A DNA stretch of 64,000 nucleotides from Dickeya zeae NCPPB 2538. GTDB taxonomy: Bacteria; Pseudomonadota; Gammaproteobacteria; Enterobacterales; Enterobacteriaceae. Positions 45,443-53,374 of this stretch are shown here, piece by piece (the first letter of the stretch is position 1; each line of letters opens with the position of its first letter). Position numbers and translations under genes: made by a program. A model generated the notes under the pieces. It made no database searches. It saw nothing but the letters and a program-made list of their open reading frames with translations, and had not been told where the DNA came from. Location: positions 3,606,517 to 3,670,516 of the forward strand of contig NZ_CM001977.1 in the NCBI RefSeq assembly GCF_000406165.1, read 5' to 3'.

Positions 45443-46285
45443 TTAGCGGGCAGCATGGAGGTAACTCCGGCGTAGCAGCCATTGGTGAATCGCGGTAATC
45501 AGCGCCATCAACACGACCAGCAGCATGGAAAGCGCACTGCCCAGGTTAGGGTCCAGCGAGATATCGCCGGACACCAGCGCCGCAATGCGCACCGGCACCA
45601 CGTTGAAATTGCCGGTGGTGAGCGCGTACAAGGTGGCGTAGGCCCCCAGCGCGTTAGCCAGCAGGATGACGAAGGTGCCGAGCAATGCCGGCGTCAGCAC
45701 CGGAATGCCGATATGCAGCCAGTAACGCCAGCGGCTGGCACCCAACAGCGCGGCCGACTCTTGCCATTCGCTGCGCAACCCGTCAAACGCCGGATAGAGC
45801 AGTAAAATGCCAAGCGGTATCTGAAAATAGGTATAAATCAGGATCAATCCGTCGCGGGAATACAGCGTGAAGTCACCGAGTAACCCGTTTTGTCGCAGCA
45901 GCAGGGTAATAAAACCGTTCAGCCCCAGCATGATCACGAAAGCGAACGCCAGCGGTACACCGGCGAAATTACTGGTCATGTTGGCAAACGACATCACAAA
46001 ACGCCGCAACCGCCCTTCTCCCAGCTGTTGCAGCGAATAACCGCCAACCAGCGCGATAATCAGCCCGTACAGGCTTGACCAGAATGAAATATCCAGTGAA
46101 AAACGCATCGCCTGCAAATAAAACGGCGAGGTCAGTAAATCCTGATAGTTAGCCAGCCCCCAGGTGCTTTCCGTATCACTGTAGAAGCTGTTGACTGCCA
46201 TCCATACCAGTGGGGCTATCTGAAAGGCGATAAACACCACCAAAAACGGCAGCAATACCAGCGCTGCCAGCCATCGCCTCTTCAC
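45443..46285 (-). CDS. ABC transporter permease 1 (PhnU-like)
   Basis: A 280-residue inner-membrane permease with about six helices; the EAA-type loop is EWQESAALLGASRWRYWLHIGIPVL. ATG 46306 is in frame, but the GTG at 46285 overlaps the phosphodiesterase stop as GTGA and has GGGGGAG upstream, so it is the better start. The overlap shows tight coupling of the hydrolase and the transporter. Confidence 0.89.
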   Translation of the reverse strand: MKRRWLAALVLLPFLVVFIAFQIAPLVWMAVNSFYSDTESTWGLANYQDLLTSPFYLQAMRFSLDISFWSSLYGLIIALVGGYSLQQLGEGRLRRFVMSFANMTSNFAGVPLAFAFVIMLGLNGFITLLLRQNGLLGDFTLYSRDGLILIYTYFQIPLGILLLYPAFDGLRSEWQESAALLGASRWRYWLHIGIPVLTPALLGTFVILLANALGAYATLYALTTGNFNVVPVRIAALVSGDISLDPNLGSALSMLLVVLMALITAIHQWLLRRSYLHAAR

Positions 46286-47106
46286 GCTCGCTCCCCCACA
46301 CTGCATTTCACCAGCACATCGCGGCTCACCGGCTTGTCATGCGCGACACCGAGCAACTGACACACCGTGCCGCATAACTCGGTTTGTTGTGGCGCGGCAT
46401 CCGGTCGCAACGAGAAGGCGTCGCCGAACACGTATAACGGCACCTGACGTTCTTCCGGCAAGATACCACCGTGGCTACGGTCATCATTCATGCCGTGATC
46501 GGCGGTCACCAACACCTGGTAACCCTCGTCGAGCCAACGCGGCATCCAGTGCGACAGGTAACCGTCCGCCATACGTGCCCGGTTGCGGTACTGCGGGGTG
46601 GACAACCCGTAGCGATGCCCGGCGTCGTCAATATTCATCGGGTGAATCAGCAGAAAGTCCGGCTGGTAACGCAGGCGCAGACTTTCCGCGTCTTCAAACA
46701 GATGGGAGTCGGGATAACCGTCATCATGGTAGAAATGGCCGTACTGAATCGGCAACGACGGCTCGACGGTATGACGGTCGCGCGCCGCCTCAAACGGCGT
46801 GCGGTTATACAACTCGCTGACCCAGTGATACGCCGCCGCCGCTGTCGTTAAGCCCGCCTCGCGAGCGTAGTGGAAAATACTGCGCTCGCGGCTTAGCCGG
46901 TCGACACCGTTGTGGATAATGCCGCTTCTCACCGGCGTTACACCGGTGAGAATGCACTCATACAAGGGGCGCGACAGCGAGGGCAACTCGCACTCCAACT
47001 GATAGAGGCAACCGCGCCCGGCGGCACACTCCGCCTGCAGGTAGCCCATGGCCTCACGACCCACCTGAAAGCTTAGCCCGTCCAGTATCACCAGAATCGT
47101 TTTCAT
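46282..47106 (-). CDS. Alkaline-phosphatase-superfamily phosphodiesterase
   Basis: A 274-residue metal-dependent hydrolase of the nucleotide pyrophosphatase/phosphodiesterase type, short for the family. Likely two-metal ligands: D9 (VILDG), a Ser nucleophile in LPSLSRP (S43 or S45, where many relatives have Thr), D160/D161 and H164 (NIDDAGHRYG), D203/H204 (TADHGMND) and H212. No signal peptide, so it acts in the cytoplasm on what the ABC system imports. Possible substrates are phosphodiesters or phosphonate esters (inference). It lies between the binding protein and permease genes and overlaps the latter. Confidence 0.85.
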   Translation of the reverse strand: MKTILVILDGLSFQVGREAMGYLQAECAAGRGCLYQLECELPSLSRPLYECILTGVTPVRSGIIHNGVDRLSRERSIFHYAREAGLTTAAAAYHWVSELYNRTPFEAARDRHTVEPSLPIQYGHFYHDDGYPDSHLFEDAESLRLRYQPDFLLIHPMNIDDAGHRYGLSTPQYRNRARMADGYLSHWMPRWLDEGYQVLVTADHGMNDDRSHGGILPEERQVPLYVFGDAFSLRPDAAPQQTELCGTVCQLLGVAHDKPVSRDVLVKCSVGERA

Positions 47107-47127
47107 CCCGAACTCCCGAAAGCGTGC

Positions 47128-48180
47128 TTACTGCTTCATGTTGATGATGACGTTTTCCTGCCACAGACGCGGCAACGCTTTCACGCTCTTGTCCCAGGCG
47201 TCAGCATCCGCGATCGGATGCGCATTTTTATACTGTTCCTGCGGCAACAGCTTGGCCTTTACGTCATCCGGCAGGGTAATGTATTGCGCACGGATCGGGC
47301 GGGCGTAGCCACGTGCCAGATTGATCTGACCGGCATCAGAGAAGATGTATTCACGCGCCAGTTTGGCGGCGTTCGGGTGTTTGGCGTATTTGTTGATGAT
47401 GGTGGTATAGCCGGAGATCACCGAACCGTCAGACGGGATCAGCACCTCGAAACGGCTTTTATCGATGGTGTCGCGGTAGTTCAGGCCGTTGAAATCCCAC
47501 ACCACGCCCACCTGCACTTCGCCTTTCTCGATATTGGCGATAGCCGGGTTAGTCAGGCCAAGGCGGCCTTCTTTGGCGAGCTTGGCAAAGAAATCCAGCG
47601 CCGGTTTCAGGTTCTTCTCGTTGCCTCCCAGCGCGAAGCTGGCCGCCAGCACCCCACTTGACGCCTGAGACGCGGTACCAACGTCACCGATGGTCACCAC
47701 GTACTTGCCTTTTTGCAGATCGGCCCAGCTATGCGGAATGTCTTTCACCTGCTGCTTATCGACGATAAACGCAATGGTGCCGGTGTAGGCCATCGCCCAG
47801 TGGCCGTCCTTGTCTTTCGCCCAGGCTGGCACCTGGTCCCAGGTGGTCGGCTTGTACGGCTGACTCACGCCTTTTTGCACCGCAACCGGGCCGAAAGCCA
47901 CACCCACATCACCGATATCCGCACTGGCGTTCTCTTTCTCTGCGGCGAATTTGGCGATCTCCTGCGCGGAGGACATATCGGTATCACTGTGTTTCAGGCC
48001 GTATTTGGTGCTTAAATCGTTCCAGGTATCTTTCCAGTTGGCCCAGCTGTCCGGCATGCCGACGCTGTTAACTTCACCTTCGGCACGAGCGGCTTTCTCC
48101 AGCGCCGCCAGGTCCTGTGCCATAACGGCACTCGAAAACAACGCGCTGCTGATTAACACAGAAGACAACAATTTTTTCAT
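47128..48180 (-). CDS. ABC periplasmic substrate-binding protein
   Basis: A 350-residue exported binding protein of the Fe/spermidine/2-aminoethylphosphonate (extracellular solute-binding family 1/6) group. The signal peptide MKKLLSSVLISSALFSSAVMA is cleaved before QDLAALEK. The frame extends upstream to 48267, but GGAG lies 7 nt before the ATG at 48180. Conserved core includes IGDVGTASQASSG and GVVWDFNGLNYR. First gene of the operon; its promoter region contains a PhnR/HutC-like palindrome. Confidence 0.9.
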   Translation of the reverse strand: MKKLLSSVLISSALFSSAVMAQDLAALEKAARAEGEVNSVGMPDSWANWKDTWNDLSTKYGLKHSDTDMSSAQEIAKFAAEKENASADIGDVGVAFGPVAVQKGVSQPYKPTTWDQVPAWAKDKDGHWAMAYTGTIAFIVDKQQVKDIPHSWADLQKGKYVVTIGDVGTASQASSGVLAASFALGGNEKNLKPALDFFAKLAKEGRLGLTNPAIANIEKGEVQVGVVWDFNGLNYRDTIDKSRFEVLIPSDGSVISGYTTIINKYAKHPNAAKLAREYIFSDAGQINLARGYARPIRAQYITLPDDVKAKLLPQEQYKNAHPIADADAWDKSVKALPRLWQENVIINMKQ

Positions 48181-48228
48181 CATGATGCTCCATAGCAAGG
48201 GGAGTGATACGCTGTTGGTCTGACACTC

Positions 48229-48246
48229 TGCTGGTCTAGTCCAGCA
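48229..48246. promoter_or_regulatory. HutC/PhnR-type operator
   Basis: TGCTGGTCTAGTCCAGCA, six-base arms around TCTAGT, with a second TTGGTCT half-site 17 bp to the left (48214). The GTnTAnnC core is close to the GTnTAnAC pattern of UTRA-type GntR regulators. Located in the divergent region 48181-48448 between the transport operon and the GntR gene. Confidence 0.5.
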
Positions 48247-48448
48247 ATAAGTACGCCAATTCAGCACACGGCGATGACATTTTCATGTCAGCAAGATGAC
48301 GAGAAGGTTTCCACACCGGTCTGTAAAGGCGTATGGACGGCATCGATCGCCTGTCGGCGTGCAATTTGCATGACCCCAACAGGCATGCAACCTGATAGTC
48401 AACAATCCCTGCTATGGTGCAGGCTGCACAATATCAAGGCTTTTTACG

Positions 48449-49156
48449 ATGACGAAAATACAACCGACCGCCGTTATCCAGATTGCTGATGCGCTACGAG
48501 AACGCCTGCACCGTGGCGAGTTCACAAGTGGCCGACTGCCATCCGAACGGGCACTCAGCGAGCAGTTCTCCACTACCCGCATCACCCTGCGCGAAGCCCT
48601 CACACTGCTGGAATCGCAAGGCATCATTTACCGGGAACTGCGGCGCGGCTGGTTCATCTCACCGCCGCGGCTTAGCTATAATCCGCTGCACAGAAGTCAC
48701 TTTCATGAAATGGCGGAAAAACAGGGGCGTAAAGCCGCGACCGAAGTGCTGGATGCCGCGGTTGTCGCAGCAAATGCGACTATCGCCCATCATCTGGAGT
48801 TGGAGGAAGGCGCGGAGATCTACCGCATCCGCCGTTTGCGTCGCCTTGATGGCCGCGCGGTGTTGTACGTGGAACACTACCTGAATCCGGTCTGGTTTCC
48901 GGGTCTTCTCAATAGCGACCTGACCCGCTCGCTCACCCAGCTTTACCAGTCACAGTACGATATTCGCTACGGCCGGGTGCGCTTCATCATGCTGCCCTCG
49001 CCGCTGCCACCGGTGGCGGCACCGGTATTAAAGCTCGCCCCCGGCAGCCCGTCGCTGTTTATCACCCGGATCAACCGGGATCAACATGACCGCATTATCG
49101 ACTGTGACTGCGAGTATTGGCGTTACGACGCGCTGTATATTGATGTGCAGGCGTAG
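48449..49156 (+). CDS. GntR/UTRA regulator, PhnR-like
   Basis: A 235-residue HutC-subfamily regulator: winged helix at about 8-70 (GEFTSGRLPSERALSEQFSTTRITLREALTLLESQG), then a UTRA ligand domain. It shares with Salmonella PhnR the blocks RITxRExLxxLESxGxIxRxxRRGWF, LTxxYESQY-like LTQLYQSQYDIRY and the ending DCDCEYWRYDALYIDV. It likely represses the divergent transport operon until a phosphonate-type inducer appears. Ribosome site weak (AAGG). Confidence 0.88.
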   Translation: MTKIQPTAVIQIADALRERLHRGEFTSGRLPSERALSEQFSTTRITLREALTLLESQGIIYRELRRGWFISPPRLSYNPLHRSHFHEMAEKQGRKAATEVLDAAVVAANATIAHHLELEEGAEIYRIRRLRRLDGRAVLYVEHYLNPVWFPGLLNSDLTRSLTQLYQSQYDIRYGRVRFIMLPSPLPPVAAPVLKLAPGSPSLFITRINRDQHDRIIDCDCEYWRYDALYIDVQA

Positions 49157-49205
49157 CGGTAGGAAAGCACGCAAAGAACCGCTAAAAGGCAGTGATAAAC
49201 AACAG

Positions 49206-49237
49206 CCCCATGAACCGGTCATCAGTGGTCCATGGGG
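49206..49237 (+). terminator. Stem-loop after the PhnR-like gene
   Basis: CCCCATGAACC / GGTCCATGGGG, 11 positions with one mismatch, 50 nt past the stop; followed by a short AT-rich stretch without a U-tract. Confidence 0.5.
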
Positions 49238-49282
49238 GAATAAATAACACGTCCGGTTAAGGATTCATCCCAGATGGAATGA

Positions 49283-49702
49283 TTAGTTCAGTGGATTAGC
49301 AAACATTTGCCACGCACCTTTAATATTTTTCAACTCAATATTATTAATCAGGCAATGATTAGGATTACCGGGCAATGGATCTTTAGTCACTGTTGCATTT
49401 TTATTGATCAATGTTGACGCATTGGTCGCACCGGCCTGATTCAACGGGTTAGGATGCTTGGTATCTGTCATAATTAATGCTTTTACTTTCGCGCTATCCA
49501 CGCCTGAATTAGTTTGAGAGCACAAGGCAGAAACATTTTGCAACGTCCCTGGATAACCATCTTGATTTTTATAATTCTCATCGGTATTGGCTGCGCCATA
49601 ACGCACTACCAGTGCACCTTTAGGAACATCATTGACTGCTGCGAATGAAGACACTGACACCATTGCACCAATAGCCATCAACATCATATATTTGATTTTC
49701 AT
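49283..49702 (-). CDS. Small exported protein of unknown function
   Basis: A 139-residue protein with a Sec signal peptide (MKIKYMMLMAIGAMVSVSSFA, cleaved before AVNDVPKG). The mature protein is about 118 residues, Asn/Ala/Thr-rich, with two cysteines (ALCSQ and NHCLIN), suggesting a disulfide. No family is recognised. The gene and its flanks are markedly richer in A+T than neighbours, a common sign of horizontal gain. The ribosome site GAGGT is good. A perfect 13-bp hairpin sits in the putative 5' leader (49741-49770). Confidence 0.8.
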   Translation of the reverse strand: MKIKYMMLMAIGAMVSVSSFAAVNDVPKGALVVRYGAANTDENYKNQDGYPGTLQNVSALCSQTNSGVDSAKVKALIMTDTKHPNPLNQAGATNASTLINKNATVTKDPLPGNPNHCLINNIELKNIKGAWQMFANPLN

Positions 49703-49740
49703 TACGACCTCACAGATCTATCATTTTCAGAGAAATAAAT

Positions 49741-49770
49741 GCTGTCATCTGAATAAATTCAGATGACAGC
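49741..49770 (-). promoter_or_regulatory. Perfect 13-bp hairpin in a 5' leader
   Basis: GCTGTCATCTGAA / TTCAGATGACAGC around loop TAAA, 39-68 nt upstream of the start of the exported-protein gene. It could be an operator palindrome or an mRNA structure. No ribosome-site pairing is evident. Confidence 0.5.
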
Positions 49771-50352
49771 CACCTATATACCCAAAACAATCCTAACTGA
49801 AGGTAAGCCAATAACGACCACATCCCAGTGCATATATGCGAAAGACATGAGAACAGTCAACACACCTGCAACAAAGAAATACGATGGGTATAAATTAAAA
49901 CTCGTTATAAGTCTGGCCTGAATAATCATTTTTTCAAGAAAAATATTTTATTATTTTAAAAAAATAAAACCAGAGAGAATGAATTAATTCACCATAATTT
50001 ATACGCAATAAAATAGTGCAGAAACGCTCTCATCATGAAAAAGAAATACTCCCCCTTATTGCCAGGTTGACAGTGTGCTGGCATAGCAGGTGCTGAGCCG
50101 ATTGTCACAAACCAATGCACAACATAATGTCCGCGTGTTTACTCCGATATCACGCTGCCTGCCAAAGCGACAGGATTCCCGCTATACTACCCGTTCGCCT
50201 GTATATTCCCTGACGGTAAGGCCATCGCGTTTTGTGCCTGTGTCGGCGTGATGTTTTGTATCCTCGCCGAACACCACAACCGTGAGGCGTGCCGCCGCTC
50301 TGGCGCTGCGAGGGAGATGATTTAATCAACACGTGTCTGGAAACACCCGTAA
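49771..50352. other. AT-rich intergenic region before dusA
   Basis: About 580 bp. The left half (to about 50030) is strongly A+T-rich and has no reading frame; the right half has composition like the flanking genes and must hold the dusA promoter. No RNA gene recognised. Confidence 0.5.
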
Positions 50353-51387
50353 ATGACTCAGAAACCCATCAGTGAAAACCCCGTAAAATCAGGCATTGAG
50401 ACCGCATCCGGCAAGCCTGCCCACCGTCAGAGATTCTCGATTGCCCCGATGCTCGACTGGACTGACCGCCATTGCCGCTACTTTCACCGGTTACTGAGCC
50501 ATAACGCGTTGCTGTACACCGAGATGGTGACCACCGGTGCGATTTTGCACGGCAAGGGCGATTATCTGGCCTATAGCGACGAAGAACATCCGTTGGCGTT
50601 GCAGCTCGGCGGCAGCGACCCGACAGCACTGGCACAGTGCGCGGTGCTGGCGGAACAACGCGGCTATGATGAAATCAACCTCAATGTCGGCTGCCCGTCC
50701 GACCGCGTGCAAAATGGCCGTTTCGGTGCCTGCCTGATGGCGGAAGCACAGCTCGTGGCGGACTGCGTTAAAGCAATGCGCGAGCGCGTCAGCATTCCGG
50801 TGACGGTGAAAACCCGTATCGGTATCGACGATCAGGACAGCTACGAATTTTTGTGCGATTTCATCCGCACCGTGTCCGAACAGGGTGGCTGCGACACCTT
50901 TATCGTGCATGCCCGTAAAGCCTGGCTTTCCGGCTTGAGTCCGAAGGAAAACCGCGAAATCCCGCCGCTGGATTACCCGCGTGTCTACCAACTTAAACGC
51001 GATTTCCCCTCGCTAACACTGGCGATTAACGGCGGCATCAAAACGCTGGCGGAGGCGAAACAGCACCTGGAACACGTGGATGGCGTGATGGTGGGCCGGG
51101 AAGCCTACCAAAACCCCGGTATGCTGGCGCAGGTTGACCACGATCTGTTTGACGCCACCAGTGTGGTACCGAATCAGGCGGCCGTGGTGCAGGCGATGTA
51201 CCCGTATATCGAACGCGAACTCTCTGGTGGTGCGGCACTGGGCCATATCACCCGGCACATGCTCGGTCTGTTTCAGGGCATACCCGGCGCACGCCAGTGG
51301 CGGCGTTATCTGAGTGAAAATGCCCATAAGCCGGGTGCGGACGCATCGGTAGTGGAACACGCGTTATCCCTGGTCAACATCGCCTAA
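50353..51387 (+). CDS. dusA: tRNA-dihydrouridine synthase A
   Basis: A flavin-dependent enzyme that reduces uridine 20/20a in the tRNA D-loop. The N-terminal TIM barrel begins RFSIAPMLDWTDRHCRYF; NVGCPSDRVQNGRFGACLM holds the catalytic cysteine; VHARKAWLSGLSPKENREIPPLDY and the C-terminal IPGARQWRRYLSENAHK complete the family. 344 residues. In E. coli dusA is followed by pspG and qorA, as here. Confidence 0.97.
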   Translation: MTQKPISENPVKSGIETASGKPAHRQRFSIAPMLDWTDRHCRYFHRLLSHNALLYTEMVTTGAILHGKGDYLAYSDEEHPLALQLGGSDPTALAQCAVLAEQRGYDEINLNVGCPSDRVQNGRFGACLMAEAQLVADCVKAMRERVSIPVTVKTRIGIDDQDSYEFLCDFIRTVSEQGGCDTFIVHARKAWLSGLSPKENREIPPLDYPRVYQLKRDFPSLTLAINGGIKTLAEAKQHLEHVDGVMVGREAYQNPGMLAQVDHDLFDATSVVPNQAAVVQAMYPYIERELSGGAALGHITRHMLGLFQGIPGARQWRRYLSENAHKPGADASVVEHALSLVNIA

Positions 51388-51396
51388 AAAAAACCA

Positions 51397-51421
51397 ACTG
51401 TTGGTCTTTTTGACCAACAGT
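51397..51421. terminator. Rho-independent terminator after dusA
   Basis: ACTGTTGGTC / GACCAACAGT, perfect 10-bp stem with loop TTTTT, 9 nt past the dusA stop. An A run on the left gives a U-tract for minus-strand transcripts; on the plus strand only GTATTTT follows. Confidence 0.7.
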
Positions 51422-51478
51422 GTATTTTCCCCTTATCACCACCTCATTATAAATCAATGCGTTAGCAGAAATTCATTC

Positions 51479-51494
51479 TGGCATGCTTCTTGTA
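51479..51494 (+). promoter_or_regulatory. Sigma-54 promoter of pspG
   Basis: TGGCATG-N4-TTGTA, with GG-N10-GT spacing. In E. coli pspG is controlled by PspF and sigma-54; this site, 82 bp before the ATG, agrees. Confidence 0.75.
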
Positions 51495-51575
51495 ATACTC
51501 AGCCTGTATACGTCATCACACGCAGAATGCGGCGGTTCCTGCGCACGACGTGATTCAATGGCCAAGGAGCACACC

Positions 51576-51854
51576 ATGTTAGAGATTTTCTTCGTTATGG
51601 GGTTTTTTATCATGCTGGTGGTCACCGGCGTGTCACTACTGGGCGTCATGGTGGCGCTGATTGCCGCCGCCATTGTGATGTTGATTGCCGGACTGTTTAC
51701 GATGGCGATAAAAGTCCTGCCGTGGTTGCTGCTGGCCATCGTGGTGGTATGGCTGTGGCGTCGATATCAAGGATCAGATGCCGCCAGTACGCCCTATGAC
51801 CGGTATCGGAAAAAATACGACTCGCGCTATCGCAGAGGCGGCGGTGACTGGTAA
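51576..51854 (+). CDS. pspG: Phage shock protein G
   Basis: A 92-residue inner-membrane protein of the Psp envelope-stress response. Two hydrophobic segments (MLEIFFVMGFFIMLVVTGVSLLGVM and a second to about residue 60) are followed by a short basic, Tyr/Arg-rich cytoplasmic tail (YDRYRKKYDSRYRRGG). The frame is open to 51483, but ATG 51576 has AAGGAG upstream and matches E. coli PspG. Confidence 0.93.
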   Translation: MLEIFFVMGFFIMLVVTGVSLLGVMVALIAAAIVMLIAGLFTMAIKVLPWLLLAIVVVWLWRRYQGSDAASTPYDRYRKKYDSRYRRGGGDW

Positions 51855-52261
51855 CGACACACAGAAAGAAACACCAGAATAGACGTATCGCAGATAAAAA
51901 CGCAGGGAATACAAAACTGTGCGCCAGCAAATATTTTTTCCTCACCGCAACTGCTAGCATACTGAGTATTGTCTGCGTCTTCCCGATAACTCAGGGAAAA
52001 GCCAACGACACGATTTCATCGCCGTCAGGAAAATAATAGCCGCTCAGTGGCACCTTCGTGACGATCACCCGCTGTACCCTACATACAGCTGATGAAATTA
52101 GCCTTATGGCGTTTACGGTCTGTGCACAAACACCGGCTCTTACCGGGCCGGTGTTTGTCCTGCCTGAATCGCACTACCTGATCAATCCCCCGCTGACACG
52201 CTCAAACACCTATGCCCTCACACGCCAGGGGAAGTACTGCGCCCTGCCACAGCACGCTGAT
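51855..52261. other. Intergenic region pspG-qorA
   Basis: 407 bp between convergent genes. A 78-codon plus-strand frame (from 52058) overlaps the qorA end and has no family or good ribosome site. The notable structure is a perfect 12-bp hairpin at 52126-52158. Confidence 0.5.
52126..52158 (-). terminator. Strong stem-loop downstream of qorA
   Basis: ACAAACACCGGC / GCCGGTGTTTGT, perfect 12-bp stem with 9-nt loop, about 100 nt past the qorA stop. No U-tract. Confidence 0.45.
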
Positions 52262-53257
52262 TTACGCGCTGTAACCCGGAATCAGCAGGCATGAGCCTTG
52301 CGTAGTGCGACTTTCCAGCGCACGGTGGGCGGACTGCGCATCTTCCAGCGCAAATTTCTGGCTCTCCGGCACCGTCACATTGATGGCACCGCTGGCAATC
52401 AGCCCAAACAGCTCACGGCTGGCGAGCTCCAGCTCCTCGCGGTTGGTGATATAGCTAAACAGCGACGGACGGGTGACATACAGCGACCCTTTCTGGTTGA
52501 GGATACCGAGATTGACCCCAGTCACCGGACCAGACGCGTTGCCGAAGCTCACCATTAACCCGCGCCGTTTCAGGCAGTTCAGCGATGCCTCCCAGGTGTC
52601 CTTGCCGACCGAGTCATACACCACCGACACTTTCTCTTCGTGCGTTAATTCCAGAACCCGCTGGACGATATCTTCCCGGCGATAATTGATGGTGGCCCAG
52701 GCCCCTGCCTGTTTTGCCAGTTCCGCCTTCTCGTCAGAACCGACGGTACCGATTAATTTTGCGCCCAGGGCTTTCGCCCACTGACAGGCGATAAGCCCAA
52801 CGCCGCCCGCCGCCGCATGGAATAAAAACACCTCGCCCGGTTTCACTTCATAGGTCTGACGCAGCAGGTAATGCACGGTCAATCCTTTCAGGAATGACGC
52901 CGCCGCCTGCTCGAAGCTGATGTTATCCGGCAACAGCGCGACTTTGTCCGCCGGTACGTTATGCCGCTCGCTATACGCCCCCAATGCCGACTGGGCATAC
53001 ACCACACGATCGCCCACCTTCAGGTGTGTGACGCTCGCCCCGGCTTTCACCACCACGCCCGCCGCTTCAGTCCCCAATCCCGAGGGGAACGACGGCGGTG
53101 AGTACAACCCGGCACGAAAGTAGGTATCAATGAAGTTGATGCCGATGGCGTGGTTTTCCACCTGAACCTCGTTAAGACCCGGCTCGCGTGGTGTGTAATC
53201 CACATACTCCAGCACCCCCGGCCCGCCGTGGTCGCTGAACTGAATACGTTTAGCCAT
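52262..53257 (-). CDS. qorA: NADPH:quinone oxidoreductase
   Basis: A zinc-independent medium-chain dehydrogenase/reductase of 331 residues that reduces quinones with NADPH. N-terminal MAKRIQFSDHGGPGVLEYVDYTPREPG and the cofactor-binding AAAGGVGLIACQWAKALGA with GTVGSDEKAELAKQAGA are the family marks. The start has GAGGAG upstream. It is divergent from dnaB, as in E. coli. Confidence 0.96.
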   Translation of the reverse strand: MAKRIQFSDHGGPGVLEYVDYTPREPGLNEVQVENHAIGINFIDTYFRAGLYSPPSFPSGLGTEAAGVVVKAGASVTHLKVGDRVVYAQSALGAYSERHNVPADKVALLPDNISFEQAAASFLKGLTVHYLLRQTYEVKPGEVFLFHAAAGGVGLIACQWAKALGAKLIGTVGSDEKAELAKQAGAWATINYRREDIVQRVLELTHEEKVSVVYDSVGKDTWEASLNCLKRRGLMVSFGNASGPVTGVNLGILNQKGSLYVTRPSLFSYITNREELELASRELFGLIASGAINVTVPESQKFALEDAQSAHRALESRTTQGSCLLIPGYSA

Positions 53258-53374
53258 GATGAATCTCCTCGATCTACTCGTGTGTGCCCGCAGATATCAT
53301 CGGACGATATGTCATTCTGTGATATACAATGCTCCCACTCCTTAAGCTAAATCAACCCGTAAAGAACGCGTTTC

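Noticed and set aside
52058..52294. 78-codon frame between pspG and qorA
   Set aside because: No good ribosome site, runs through a 12-bp hairpin and into the qorA 3' end; no family resemblance.
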